Below are positions 33,826 through 42,640 of a DNA stretch of 64,000 nt, piece by piece. The stretch covers positions 2,294,001 to 2,358,000 of the forward strand of contig OZ219809.1 in the NCBI GenBank assembly GCA_964291375.2. Reading direction: 5' to 3'. A program made the position numbers and the translations under genes. This DNA is from 3107 sp001483205 (lineage in GTDB: Bacteria; Pseudomonadota; Alphaproteobacteria; Rhodobacterales; Rhodobacteraceae). Below the pieces are notes generated by a model. That model was not told the origin of the DNA and made no database searches. It worked only from the letters and a program-made list of their open reading frames with translations. The first letter of the stretch is position 1; each line of letters starts with the position of its first letter.

Positions 33826-34839
33826 ATGCACATATTGCCGGGCCGGGCCGCCCTCATCGCCGCCCTCACCTTCACCTTCGCATCCGAAACCATGGCCACC
33901 GAATGGAACGTCTCGCTCTGGGGCAAGCGGCGGGCCTTCACCGAGCATGTCGAAAAACTGGCCGAACTGGTCAGCGAAAAAACCAACGGCGCGTTTACCC
34001 TCAACCTCAGCTATGGCGGCCTGTCCAAGAACCGCGAAAACCTCGACGGCATTTCCATCGGCGCGTTCGAGATGGCGCAATTCTGCGCGGGCTATCATCG
34101 CGACAAGAACCCCTCGATCACTGTTCTGGAACTGCCGTTCCTGGGTGTGACCACGCTTGAGCAGGAACGGCAGGTTTCCATGGCGCTCTATCGCCACCCC
34201 GCGGTTGTTGCCGACCTTGCCCGCTGGAACGCGACGCTGCTGATGCCTTCACCGATGCCGCAATACAATCTGATCGGTGTGGGAGAGGCCCCGGTCTCGC
34301 TTGCCGATCTGAAGGGGCTTCCGGTGCGGGCGACCGGCGGCATGGGCGCGGCAATGGAAATCCTTGATGCGGTCCCGGCCTCGATGTCGGCAACCGAGGT
34401 GCGTCAGGCCATGGACAGTGGCGTGATCCGGGCCGCGAGCTTTGCCCCCCACGCCCATATGTCCTTCGGCACCATCGAAAACGGCACCTGGTGGACGACA
34501 AACCTCAACCCCGGCACGCTGAACTGCCCGGTGGTGGCGAACACCGATGCCATCGACGCCCTGCCGCCCGCCCATCGCGAGGCGCTTTTGGGGTCCATCG
34601 AAGAGGCCCTTGACCACTATGTCGCGTTCTACACCAACAACACGATGAACGCCTGGGGACCGGCGCTGGATGAGCGCGGGATCAAAAGGGTGACCTTTGC
34701 GGACGATGAGATTGCCGCGTTCCGCGAGGCCACTGCCGCCCCGGTCGCCGCCGCCTGGGTCGAGGAAAGCGCCGCCCGCGGCCTGCCCGCGCAGGAGCTT
34801 TATGATCTGGTGACCGGTCTGATCGCCGACGGCGGCTAA
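33826..34839 (+). CDS. TRAP transporter substrate-binding protein (DctP family)
   Basis: 337 residues. Signal peptide ~1-25 (ALIAALTFTFASETMA), then the DctP fold: VSLWGKRRAFTEHVEKLAEL, GISIGAFEMAQFCAGYHRDK, GLPVRATGGMGAAMEILDAV (the conserved Arg that pairs with a carboxylate ligand is in this region). The ligand is probably an organic acid. First gene of a complete TRAP system; the gap to the small permease is 52 bases. Transcribed in the same direction as the partner-switching unit, 105 bases downstream of it, but no functional link is shown. Confidence 0.92.
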   Translation: MHILPGRAALIAALTFTFASETMATEWNVSLWGKRRAFTEHVEKLAELVSEKTNGAFTLNLSYGGLSKNRENLDGISIGAFEMAQFCAGYHRDKNPSITVLELPFLGVTTLEQERQVSMALYRHPAVVADLARWNATLLMPSPMPQYNLIGVGEAPVSLADLKGLPVRATGGMGAAMEILDAVPASMSATEVRQAMDSGVIRAASFAPHAHMSFGTIENGTWWTTNLNPGTLNCPVVANTDAIDALPPAHREALLGSIEEALDHYVAFYTNNTMNAWGPALDERGIKRVTFADDEIAAFREATAAPVAAAWVEESAARGLPAQELYDLVTGLIADGG

Positions 34840-34891
34840 GCCCCGTCCCTGCCACCGGCCCCCCCCGCAGCCCGACAGGGAGAATCTCACC

Positions 34892-35524
34892 ATGGCCGGA
34901 ACATCGCGCGTCCTGTCCGACGACAGCCTTCCCGGCAGGATTGACCGGCGGCTTTACCGGCTGGAATCCGCACTGGCGCTGATCAGCGGGTTTGCGGTTT
35001 TCGCCCTCATGCTGCTGGCCGTGGTTTCGGTCGGCGGGCGAAACCTGTTCAACCAACCGCTGCCGGGCTATGTGGACTGGATCGAACAGGCGATGCCGCT
35101 GATTGCCTTTATGGGCATTGCCTATGCACAGCGCGACGGCGGCCATATCCGCATGGACATGCTGGTGGGGGCGTTGCGCGGGCGGGCGCTCTATCTGGCC
35201 GAAATGGTCACGACGCTGGCGATCCTTGTGCTGATGGTGCTGCTGGTCTGGGGCAGTTGGGCGCATTTCCTGCGCAGTTTTGACCCCGCGGCCCCGCTTT
35301 GGAGCCGCGACAGCACCATGGACATCGCCCTGCCGATCTGGCCGGCAAAGCTGCTGGTCCCGGTCGCGTTCGGCACCATCTGCCTGCGGCTTGTGCTGCA
35401 ACTCTGGGCATACGGGCGCGCCTTCCGGCACAATGACCCGGCCCCGGTTGCCGTGCCGCTGGTGGCGGATGCGGCGACGCAGGTGGCGGCGGAAACCCGG
35501 CATGTTTCCGGCCATGACACATAA
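34892..35524 (+). CDS. TRAP transporter small permease (DctQ family)
   Basis: 210 residues with four membrane helices (ALALISGFAVFALMLLAVVS; AMPLIAFMGIAYAQRDG; AEMVTTLAILVLMVLLVWG; LPIWPAKLLVPVAFGTIC). The GGHIRMDMLV segment after helix 2 is the usual DctQ signature. Works with the large permease in sodium-driven uptake. A 67-bp repeat with inverted ends starts four bases after the stop and separates this gene from the large permease. Confidence 0.9.
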   Translation: MAGTSRVLSDDSLPGRIDRRLYRLESALALISGFAVFALMLLAVVSVGGRNLFNQPLPGYVDWIEQAMPLIAFMGIAYAQRDGGHIRMDMLVGALRGRALYLAEMVTTLAILVLMVLLVWGSWAHFLRSFDPAAPLWSRDSTMDIALPIWPAKLLVPVAFGTICLRLVLQLWAYGRAFRHNDPAPVAVPLVADAATQVAAETRHVSGHDT

Positions 35525-35527
35525 GAC

Positions 35528-35594
35528 AGACCTCTGCATAACAGCCAAGCCGGGCGGGACATTTGGGGGGCTATACAGCCTTATACAGAGGTCT
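35528..35594. repeat. Compact 67-bp element with 14-bp inverted ends
   Basis: AGACCTCTGCATAA (35528-35541) and TTATACAGAGGTCT (35581-35594) are inverted copies with one mismatch, enclosing GCCGGGCGGGACATTTGGGG. This is the smallest complete copy of the repeat and defines its tips. It sits inside the TRAP operon. Flanks read AAGAC on the left and TAGAC on the right, a possible short target duplication. Confidence 0.8.
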
Positions 35595-35631
35595 TAGACA
35601 AGACACAAAGGGCACACAGGGAACCCCGCAT

Positions 35632-37032
35632 ATGGAGCCGATCGACATAGGGCTGGTGGTCACCGGCGGATTGCTGGTGCTGGTCATCCTCGGGATGCGG
35701 GTTGCTTTTGCGGCGGGGCTTGCCGGGCTTGCCGGGCTGATCTGGATATTCTGGGCCAGAAAGGATTACGGCGCGGATGAATTTGCCTGGGCGCTGACCG
35801 TGGCGGTAAAGACCGCCGGGCAGGTGCCCCATTCCAAGATTTCCTCGCAGGCGCTCAGCCTCATTCCGACCTTCATCCTGATCGGCTATCTCGCCTATTA
35901 TGCCGGGCTGACCCGCGCCTTGTTCGAGGCCGCCAAGCGCTGGCTGGCCTGGGTGCCGGGGGGGTTGGCGGTCTCGACCATCTTCGCCACCGCCGGGTTT
36001 GCCGCCGTCTCTGGCGCGTCGGTTGCGACATCGGCGGTCTTTGCCCGCATTGCCATCCCCGAGATGCTGGCCATCGGTTATGACAAGCGCTTTGCCGCCG
36101 GGGTCGTCGCCGCGGGCGGGACGCTGGCCTCGCTCATCCCGCCCTCGGCCATCCTGGTCATCTACGCGATCATCGTCGAGCAGAATGTCGGCCAACTGCT
36201 GCTGGCCGGGTTCATTCCGGGGGCGTTCTCGGCACTGGTCTACGGGGTGCTGATCATCACCCTTGCCGTCGCCATCAGGGGGGTCGGCCCCGCCGTCAGC
36301 GGCTTTACCTGGCGAGAGCGCTTCGCCGCCCTTCCCCCCGCCCTGCCGATCCTGTTTGTCATCGCCACCATTATTCTGTTTGTCTACAACCCCTTTGGCG
36401 ATCATGCCTGGGGCACCCCCACCGAAGGCGGGGCCATCGGGGCCTTTGTCGTGTTCCTGATAGCCGTGCGGCGGGGAATGCGCTGGAGCGAGTTCCGAAA
36501 CGCGCTTCTGGAAACGGCGCGGCTGAGCGTGATGATTTTCACCATCATCTGGGGGGTGCTGATTTATGTGCGGTTTCTGGGGTTTGCCGGTCTGCCGGGG
36601 GTGTTTGCCGACTGGATCACCTCTCTGAGCCTGCAACCGATGCTGATCCTGGTCTGCATCCTGCTGGCCTATGCGGTTCTGGGCATGTTTATGGATGCCA
36701 TCGGGATGCTGCTGCTGACCCTGCCGGTGGTCTATCCGGCGGTGATGGCGCTGAATGGCGGCGCGTTCGTTGCCGCCGCCGACAGTGCCTTCGGGATGAG
36801 CGGCCCGATGTGTGCGATCTGGTTCGGCATTCTGGTGGTGAAGATGGCCGAGTTCTGTCTGATCACGCCGCCTATTGGCCTCAACTGCTTTGCGGTGGCC
36901 GGGGTGCGGGATGATCTGAGTGTGCAGGACGTGTTCAGGGGGGTGATACCCTTTTTCATCGCCGATGCGATCACCATCGCCCTGTTGATTGCCTTTCCGG
37001 CCATTGTCCTGTGGTTGCCCGGCAAGGTCTGA
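35632..37032 (+). CDS. TRAP transporter large permease (DctM family)
   Basis: 466 residues from the ATG at 35632, about 12-13 membrane helices. DctM signatures: VPHSKISSQALSLIPTFILI, ATAGFAAVSGASVATSAVFA, GTLASLIPPSAILVIYAII, EGGAIGAFVVFLIAV, MFMDAIGMLLLTLPVVYPA and CLITPPIGLNCFAVAGV. The transport channel of the tripartite system. An ATG at 35563 in the same frame lies inside the repeat and is rejected. The repeat replaces the usual close spacing with dctQ. Converges on the exporter gene with eight bases between stops. Confidence 0.93.
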   Translation: MEPIDIGLVVTGGLLVLVILGMRVAFAAGLAGLAGLIWIFWARKDYGADEFAWALTVAVKTAGQVPHSKISSQALSLIPTFILIGYLAYYAGLTRALFEAAKRWLAWVPGGLAVSTIFATAGFAAVSGASVATSAVFARIAIPEMLAIGYDKRFAAGVVAAGGTLASLIPPSAILVIYAIIVEQNVGQLLLAGFIPGAFSALVYGVLIITLAVAIRGVGPAVSGFTWRERFAALPPALPILFVIATIILFVYNPFGDHAWGTPTEGGAIGAFVVFLIAVRRGMRWSEFRNALLETARLSVMIFTIIWGVLIYVRFLGFAGLPGVFADWITSLSLQPMLILVCILLAYAVLGMFMDAIGMLLLTLPVVYPAVMALNGGAFVAAADSAFGMSGPMCAIWFGILVVKMAEFCLITPPIGLNCFAVAGVRDDLSVQDVFRGVIPFFIADAITIALLIAFPAIVLWLPGKV

Positions 37033-37040
37033 TCCGAAGG

Positions 37041-37964
37041 TTATGGCCGGGGGCGCTTTCGGACCTCAGCGGCCACCGGTTCCGCGACCCGAACCTGCCC
37101 GGTGTCGGCTCTGGCGGCCAGCGCCGCGCCCCCTGCAATCAGGAAAGCGGCAACAACCAGCGCCAATGTCGCCTCTGCAATACCGAAAAGCACCAGAAAA
37201 GACGTGGACAACAGCGGGGCACTATAGGACAGGACGCCCAAAAGCTGAATATTGCCGTGCTTCATGCCGATGTCCCAGACATAAAAGGCCAGCCCCGCCG
37301 GGCCAAGGCCAAGCGCCAGCACACACAGCCATTCGCCGATACTGCCCGGCCATGCGGTTTCCTCAAACGCCATATGCGCCAGCGCTGACAGGATCGCCGA
37401 CAGAGCACAAAAGGCAACAACACTGCTGGTCGGCGTCTGCTGCAACCGCCGGGACAGCACGGAATAGCCGGACCATGTAAGCGCGGACAGCACGGCAAAG
37501 CCATAGCCGGACAGCGCGCCGGGGTCCGCCCCGCCGCTGCCGCGCAGGATGATCAGCCCCGCCCCGGCAAAACCGGCCAGCCCGCCGATCACATGCCCCG
37601 CCCGCAGGCGCTCACCGGGCAGAAGCCCCGAAAACAGGACGATCAGCAGCGGCCAGAGATAGGCGATCAGCCCGGTCTCTGCCGCAGGCGCAAGGCGCAG
37701 TGCCGAGAAATAGAAGAAGTGAAAGCCGAACAGCCCCAGGGTGCCGAAGGCGCAGGTTTTCCATGACAGGCGCACCACCTGCATCACCCCGCCCGAGCGC
37801 GCCGCCCAGACCAGCCCGACACCGGTGGCAATGGCAAAACACATGGCGTTGAGCTGAAAGGGCGGGACCGGCCCGGTGCTGATGGTCAACAGCGCCAGCA
37901 AAGACCACAAGAGCACGGCGCAAAAGCCGACAGTTGTGGCCTGTGTGCGGGTCACGGCTGGCAC
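37041..37964 (-). CDS. EamA/DMT-family exporter, YddG-like
   Basis: 307 residues, ten membrane helices in two EamA halves. The segment FHFFYFSALRLAPAAETGLI with AYLWPLLIVLFSGLLPGERL matches the aromatic amino acid/metabolite exporter YddG group; the second half has SGYSVLSRRLQ and YVWDIGMKHGNIQLLGVLSY. It likely exports amino acids or other small metabolites. Single gene between the TRAP transporter and the PHB pair. Confidence 0.85.
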   Translation of the reverse strand: MPAVTRTQATTVGFCAVLLWSLLALLTISTGPVPPFQLNAMCFAIATGVGLVWAARSGGVMQVVRLSWKTCAFGTLGLFGFHFFYFSALRLAPAAETGLIAYLWPLLIVLFSGLLPGERLRAGHVIGGLAGFAGAGLIILRGSGGADPGALSGYGFAVLSALTWSGYSVLSRRLQQTPTSSVVAFCALSAILSALAHMAFEETAWPGSIGEWLCVLALGLGPAGLAFYVWDIGMKHGNIQLLGVLSYSAPLLSTSFLVLFGIAEATLALVVAAFLIAGGAALAARADTGQVRVAEPVAAEVRKRPRP

Positions 37965-38021
37965 CCCCCGGCGGGCACCGCCGGTTTGAAACCCCTTATT
38001 GCCGCCCCCCCTTGCACAGGC

Positions 38022-38744
38022 TCAGACGAAAAACTGTGCGCCGTTGGCCGAGAGGGTGGAGCCATTGATGAATTGCGCATCCTCTGAGGCCAGAAAGGCC
38101 ACGCAGCGGGCAATTTCTTCCGGCTCTCCCAACCGCCCGGCGGGAATCTGGCCGATGATTGCCTCGCGCACCTTGTCCGGCACCGCCATCACCATCTCGG
38201 TGGCGATATAACCGGGGCAGATGGCATTGGCGGTGATCCCGGCGCGCGCGCCCTCCTGCGCCAGTGATTTGACGATGCCCAGATCGCCCGCCTTGGTTGC
38301 GGCATAGTTGACCTGACCGAACTGTCCCTTCTGCCCGTTGATCGAGCTGATGACGATCACGCGCCCGAATTTCCGTTCGCGCATTCCGGGCCAGACCGGA
38401 TGAATGGTGTTGAACACCCCGGTCAGGTTGGTATCGACCACCTGCCGCCACTGTTCCGGCGTCATCCTGTGAAAGGGCGCGTCGCGGGTGATCCCGGCAT
38501 TGGCAACCACCACATCGACCGGGCCGAGGTCGGCCTCCACCCCGGCAATGCCTGCCTTGCTTGCGTCGTAATCGGCCACATCCCATTTATAGGCTTTGAT
38601 GCCGGTTTCTTCGCTGAACCGGGCCGCCGCCGCGTCATTGCCCGCATAGCTGGCGGCCACGGCATAGCCTGCGTCCTTCAGGGTTGTGGAAACCGCCGCG
38701 CCGATCCCGCGCGTGCCTCCGGTGACAAGGGCGACTCTGGCCAT
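38022..38744 (-). CDS. phaB: Acetoacetyl-CoA reductase
   Basis: 240-residue short-chain dehydrogenase that reduces acetoacetyl-CoA to (R)-3-hydroxybutyryl-CoA with NADPH. Rossmann motif VTGGTRGIGAAVSTTL, NAGITRDAPFHRMTPEQWRQ (PhaB hallmark), catalytic Ser-Tyr-Lys in ISSINGQKGQFGQVNYAATK, and ICPGYIATEMVMAVP. It follows phaA on the minus strand with a 76-base gap: the two make the monomer for polyhydroxybutyrate storage. The polymerase phaC is not in the window. Confidence 0.94.
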   Translation of the reverse strand: MARVALVTGGTRGIGAAVSTTLKDAGYAVAASYAGNDAAAARFSEETGIKAYKWDVADYDASKAGIAGVEADLGPVDVVVANAGITRDAPFHRMTPEQWRQVVDTNLTGVFNTIHPVWPGMRERKFGRVIVISSINGQKGQFGQVNYAATKAGDLGIVKSLAQEGARAGITANAICPGYIATEMVMAVPDKVREAIIGQIPAGRLGEPEEIARCVAFLASEDAQFINGSTLSANGAQFFV

Positions 38745-38820
38745 CTCCGTCCGATCCTCTTCGCAATTCCGTTACAATCCGTGTTCCGTGCGCGAAACTA
38801 TATTGCGCGCCGGGACGCTT

Positions 38821-39999
38821 TTAGTCGCGTTCGACGCAGAGCGCAACACCCATCCCGCCGCCGATACACAATGTGGCAAGGCCCTTTTTGGCGTCACGCC
38901 TGCCCATCTCGAACAGCAGGGTGTTCAGAATCCGGCAGCCAGAGGCACCGATCGGATGGCCGATGGCAATCGCGCCGCCATTCACGTTCACGATCCCCGG
39001 ATCCCAGCCCATATCGTTGTTGACGGCGCAGGCCTGGGCGGCGAAGGCCTCGTTGGCCTCGACCAGATCAAGCTCATCCACCCGCCACCCGGCCTTGTCG
39101 AGCGCCTTGCGAGAGGCATGGACCGGCCCCATGCCCATGATCGACGGGTCCAGCCCGGCGGTGGCATAGGCGGCGATGCGCGCCATGGGCCGGATGCCCC
39201 GCCGTTCGGCATTTTCCGCCGACATCAGCAGGACCGCCGCCGCGCCGTCATTTATGCCCGAGGCATTGGCGGCGGTGACGGTGCCGCCCTCGCGCACGAA
39301 GGCGGGGCGCAGTTTCTGCATGGCGTCAAGGGTTGCGCCGTGGCGGATGTATTCGTCCGTATCAACCACCACATCGCCCTTGCGGGTTCTGACGGTGAAC
39401 GGGATCACCTCATCGGCGAATTTGCCCGCCTTTTGCGCGGCTTCGGCCTTGTTCTGGCTGGCGACGGCGAATGTGTCCTGTGCTTCCCGGCTGATCTGCC
39501 ACGCCCCGGCGACATTTTCCGCGGTCTGCCCCATGTGATAGCCGTTGAACGCATCCCACAGGCCGTCCCGGATCATCGAATCGATATATTTGAGGTCGCC
39601 CATCTTGTGACCGGCGCGCAGGTGGGCGACATGGGGCGAGAGGGTCATGTTTTCCTGGCCACCGGCGGCCACGATGTCGGCGTCACCCAACATGATATGC
39701 TGTGCCCCCAGCGCCACCGCCCGCAGGCCCGAGCCGCAGACCTGATTGATGCCCCATGCCGCCGAGTCCTGCGACAGACCGGCGTTGATATGGGCCTGAC
39801 GTGCCGGGTTCTGCCCTTGTCCGGCGGTCAGAACCTGGCCCATGATGGTCTCTGATACTTCGTCCTTTGCGATACCGGCGCGTTCTGTCACCGCGCTCAG
39901 GGCCGCCGCGCCCAGATCATGGGCGGGGGTGGTGGCAAACGATCCGCCGAAGCTGCCGACGGCGGTGCGGGCGGCAGAGGCGATAACGACATTGGTCAT
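38821..39999 (-). CDS. phaA: Acetyl-CoA C-acetyltransferase (beta-ketothiolase)
   Basis: 392 residues from the ATG at 39999 (AGAGGA upstream). Condenses two acetyl-CoA to acetoacetyl-CoA. Cys in INQVCGSGLRAVALGA, VAGGQENMTLSPH, EANEAFAAQACAVN, GGAIAIGHPIGASG (His) and LATLCIGGGMGVALCVE (second Cys) are all present, in contrast to the frameshifted thiolase at 9653. A longer in-frame start (40101) has no support. First gene of the phaA-phaB pair; a repeat array begins about 200 bases upstream. Confidence 0.95.
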   Translation of the reverse strand: MTNVVIASAARTAVGSFGGSFATTPAHDLGAAALSAVTERAGIAKDEVSETIMGQVLTAGQGQNPARQAHINAGLSQDSAAWGINQVCGSGLRAVALGAQHIMLGDADIVAAGGQENMTLSPHVAHLRAGHKMGDLKYIDSMIRDGLWDAFNGYHMGQTAENVAGAWQISREAQDTFAVASQNKAEAAQKAGKFADEVIPFTVRTRKGDVVVDTDEYIRHGATLDAMQKLRPAFVREGGTVTAANASGINDGAAAVLLMSAENAERRGIRPMARIAAYATAGLDPSIMGMGPVHASRKALDKAGWRVDELDLVEANEAFAAQACAVNNDMGWDPGIVNVNGGAIAIGHPIGASGCRILNTLLFEMGRRDAKKGLATLCIGGGMGVALCVERD

Positions 40000-40194
40000 T
40001 GAGGCGGTCCTCTTCTGTGGCTGGCGGGCGGGGGCCGACAGAACCGGGTTGGTCGCGATTCGGGCCACGCCCCTTGCAGGATGGCGGATTGATAGGGGCA
40101 AAGCCCGGCCACGGCAACCTTAAGGGCGTTGTGGTGAAGCGGATTTGCCCGGCCCGGCGGATAAAGACCGCCTGATGGGATGAAAAGCCCCCTG

Positions 40195-40672
40195 TATACT
40201 GGTGTGTCAGAAGCATTGCCCTTATCCGCGGGTAAGGTATGCCCCCCATGCCGGGTTGTTCGCGCTTCTGTCCCGGCAAACCGTTCGTCCGGCCCAAGCC
40301 GATATGCCAGAGGTGTTGCCCTTATCCGCGGATAAGGCACGGCCCCGTGCCGGGACAGAGGCGCGACTCGTCCGAAGGGCAGCGCCCGGCCCGGCGGAAG
40401 CGAAGCGCCCGTCGTGGGGTGAGGCCCGTCTCGGAAACGGTCCGGTGGACCGTTTCAGGGCCGAACGGGCGGAGCCCTATGGCGGGCGCTGCCCGGTCTT
40501 GCGACCGGGCGGATGGTTTGGCCACTGGCGCGCCAATATGTCAGAAGCATTGCCCTTATCCGCGGATAAGCCGCCGCCCTTGCGGGAGAAGATGCGCGGC
40601 CCGGCGCAAGCGCCGGGCAGGATCAGGGCCGGAAGCCGGACTCAAAATCGGGGCGTCAGGCTATATGAAAAG
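40195..40672. repeat. Repeat array with three TTATCCGCGGATAA-type palindromes
   Basis: Palindromes at 40222-40235 (variant TTATCCGCGGGTAA), 40322-40335 and 40556-40569, each preceded by TCAGA(A/G)G..TTGCCC. Between them lie GC hairpins with GCAA/GCGA-type loops, the 10-bp-stem hairpin GAAACGGTCC / GGACCGTTTC arms in the opposite orientation to other copies (40434-40456), GGATGGTTTGGCCACTGG, and at the end the ACTCAAAATCGGGGCGTCAG module. It fills the phaA-EAL gap (40000-40679) together with the phaA leader. Confidence 0.85.
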
Positions 40673-40679
40673 GCCCTGC

Positions 40680-41516
40680 TCAGGCGCGCACCGCCTTACC
40701 CGCCAGCTCTTGCAGGTTCAGCGACGGCGGGCCGAAATAATACCCTTGCAGCCGGTCCACCCCCAACCCGATCAACATCTCTGCATCCTCCTGCCGCTCC
40801 ACCGCCTCGGCAACGGTCAGCATCCCGAAATGCCGCGCAATGGACAGAAGCGCCTTCGCCAGAACCTGATTGTCGGGCGTATCCGCGATCCCCTGAATGA
40901 ACTGCCCGTCGATCTTGATAATGTCGAACGGGAACTGCCTGAGATAGCGGAACGCGGTATACCCCGCGCCGAAATCATCAAGCGCAAAGGCAATCCCCCG
41001 CCGCCGCAGATCAGACATAAAGCTGATGATCTGCTCCGGCATCATCAGGGCAGAGCTCTCGGTGATCTCCAGTATCAGCCGCCCGGCGGCCTCCGGCGCA
41101 TCCTTCAGCCCGGCCTCCAGCGTCTGCATCCACCGCCCGTATCCGACAGACCGCGCCGACATGTTGACCGAAAGGCGCAACCCCGGGTTGGACACCAGCG
41201 CCGCCAGCCCGGCCTCCAGCGACAGGCAATCAAGCGCGCGGCCGGTTTCCGTATCCTCCACCGCGTCGATGAACTCCGCCGCCGGAATGACGTGCCCGGC
41301 ACGGTTGAACACCCGGATCAATCCCTCATAAAACGCAACCTGACCGGTATCCCGCGCAGAGACCACCGGCTGAAAGGCCAGCGCAATCTGACGCCGGTCA
41401 ATGGCATTTTCAACCATGGCGACGGTGTTTCGGTTGCGCGCACTGATCGCAGGGCTGAACGGGCTGCCCGGCCCGCCCGCGATTTCAGCCTCCACCACCG
41501 ACAGTTCCGGTTGCAT
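40680..41516 (-). CDS. EAL-domain cyclic-di-GMP phosphodiesterase, stand-alone
   Basis: 278 residues from the ATG at 41516 (GGAGAGAG upstream). It is almost only an EAL domain: FQPVVSARDTGQVAFYEGLI (EAL motif as EGL), LSVNMSARSVG, LILEITESS, ALDDFGAGYTAFRYL, IIKIDGQFI, TVAEAVERQED and GLGVDRLQGYYFGPP. All metal and catalytic residues (Glu, Asn, Glu, Asp-Asp, Lys, Glu, Gln) are present, so it is probably active and lowers c-di-GMP. A short N-terminal stretch (~1-35) has no recognised sensor. The longer frame to 41981 runs through the divergent tag gene and is not real. Confidence 0.92.
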   Translation of the reverse strand: MQPELSVVEAEIAGGPGSPFSPAISARNRNTVAMVENAIDRRQIALAFQPVVSARDTGQVAFYEGLIRVFNRAGHVIPAAEFIDAVEDTETGRALDCLSLEAGLAALVSNPGLRLSVNMSARSVGYGRWMQTLEAGLKDAPEAAGRLILEITESSALMMPEQIISFMSDLRRRGIAFALDDFGAGYTAFRYLRQFPFDIIKIDGQFIQGIADTPDNQVLAKALLSIARHFGMLTVAEAVERQEDAEMLIGLGVDRLQGYYFGPPSLNLQELAGKAVRA

Positions 41517-41597
41517 TTTCTCTCTCCGCCTGAAACAGTTCCATTGTGGTGATCGTATCCTAACAGTTGGTAAACGCACACCCTTAAGGAGCACTAC

Positions 41598-42170
41598 ATG
41601 ACGCAACGTTGTGGCTGGGTTGGGCCGGAAAAAATCTATCAGGACTACCATGATCACGAATGGGGGGTGCCGGAACGCGACAGCCGCGCCCTGTGGGAGA
41701 AGCTGATTCTCGACGGGTTTCAGGCCGGGCTGAGCTGGATCACGATCCTGAAGAAGCGCGAGAATTTCCGCGCCGCCTTTCGCGGGTTCGACCCGGATGT
41801 GATCGCCGAATGGGGCGCGCGCGACATTGAGCGGCTGTTGGCGGACCCCGGCATCGTGCGCCATCGCGGTAAGATCGAGGCGACGATCGGGAATGCGCGC
41901 GCCTGGCAGGGGATCGAGCGCGCCGGGGGGTTCGCCAGCTTTCTGTGGGATCACGTCGGGGGCGCGCCGATTCAGAACCATTGGCGGGTGCTGGCCGAGG
42001 TGCCCGCGCGAACGCCCCTGTCAGAGACGATTTCCAAAGAGCTGAAACAGGCCGGGTTCCGGTTTTGCGGGCCGACCATCGTCTATGCCTTCATGCAGGC
42101 GACGGGCATGGTGAACGACCATCTGGTCAGTTGCCCGGCCCACGGGCGGGTTGCGGCGCTGGCGGGGTGA
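41598..42170 (+). CDS. tag: DNA-3-methyladenine glycosylase I
   Basis: Removes 3-methyladenine from alkylated DNA. 190 residues from the ATG at 41598 (AAGGAG 7 bases upstream). Tag signatures: RCGWVGPEKIYQDYHDHEWG, LILDGFQAGLSWITILKKRE (catalytic/base pocket), GFRFCGPTIVYAFMQATGMV with the zinc-binding VSCPAHGR near the end. Divergent from the EAL gene with 81 bases between the starts; followed by repeat arrays. Confidence 0.95.
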   Translation: MTQRCGWVGPEKIYQDYHDHEWGVPERDSRALWEKLILDGFQAGLSWITILKKRENFRAAFRGFDPDVIAEWGARDIERLLADPGIVRHRGKIEATIGNARAWQGIERAGGFASFLWDHVGGAPIQNHWRVLAEVPARTPLSETISKELKQAGFRFCGPTIVYAFMQATGMVNDHLVSCPAHGRVAALAG

Positions 42171-42197
42171 GTCGCCGGGGTGCTGATGCGCCAGAGC

Positions 42198-42211
42198 TTA
42201 TCCGCGGATAA
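42198..42211. repeat. Single TTATCCGCGGATAA palindrome
   Basis: Perfect 14-bp palindrome 28 bases after the tag stop, preceded by GATGCGCCAGAGC. Confidence 0.8.
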
Positions 42212-42280
42212 GGTCAGGGGCTTTGCCGTATGTGTTGGCGGGACCGGCGCGGCAGGGGCGCGTATCAGACCTGCACTGCT

Positions 42281-42640
42281 GAAGACCTTTGCATGATGAT
42301 GACCTCTGCATAATAGTGCGTCAGTGGCCAAACCGTCCGCCCGGCGCTTGCTGCCCAGGCAGCGCCTTGGGGCTCCGCCCGTTCGGCCCTGAAACGGTCC
42401 ACCGGACCGTTTCCAAGACGGGCCTCACCCCCCGGCAGGCGCTTTGAACGTCTCAGCCTGTCGGAACGTTCGGGCTTTATGGCAAGACCATCGCCAATGT
42501 GGACTGTCGGAAAAAGCGCCCGCCCGGGCAGGCGGCTGCCCGTCTCGGTCAATACGCAGAGATATTTAAGGGTGTATCGCCCCCCAAATGCCCCGCCCGG
42601 CGGAACGCCGGGCGCTGCCCTTCGGACGGGGCGCGTATCT
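42281..42640. repeat. Modular dispersed repeat, long form
   Basis: Tips GAAGACCTTTGCATGATG and ATGACCTCTGCATAATAGTG; GTCAGTGGCCAAACCGTCCG; GC hairpin; 10-bp-stem hairpin (42391-42413); TTCGGGCTTTATGGCAAGAC; GCGCCCGCCCGGGCAGGCGG; then ATACGCAGAGATATTTAAGG and TGTATCGCCCCCCAAATGCC with another GAA-loop hairpin. Runs directly into the 97-bp tandem array. Confidence 0.85.

Noticed and set aside
35563..35631. Longer start for the TRAP large permease
   Set aside because: The added residues are encoded by the 67-bp repeat and precede the first membrane helix without family support.
40680..41981. 433-residue version of the EAL protein
   Set aside because: The first 155 residues are antisense to tag; the ATG at 41516 has a good ribosome site and begins before the domain.
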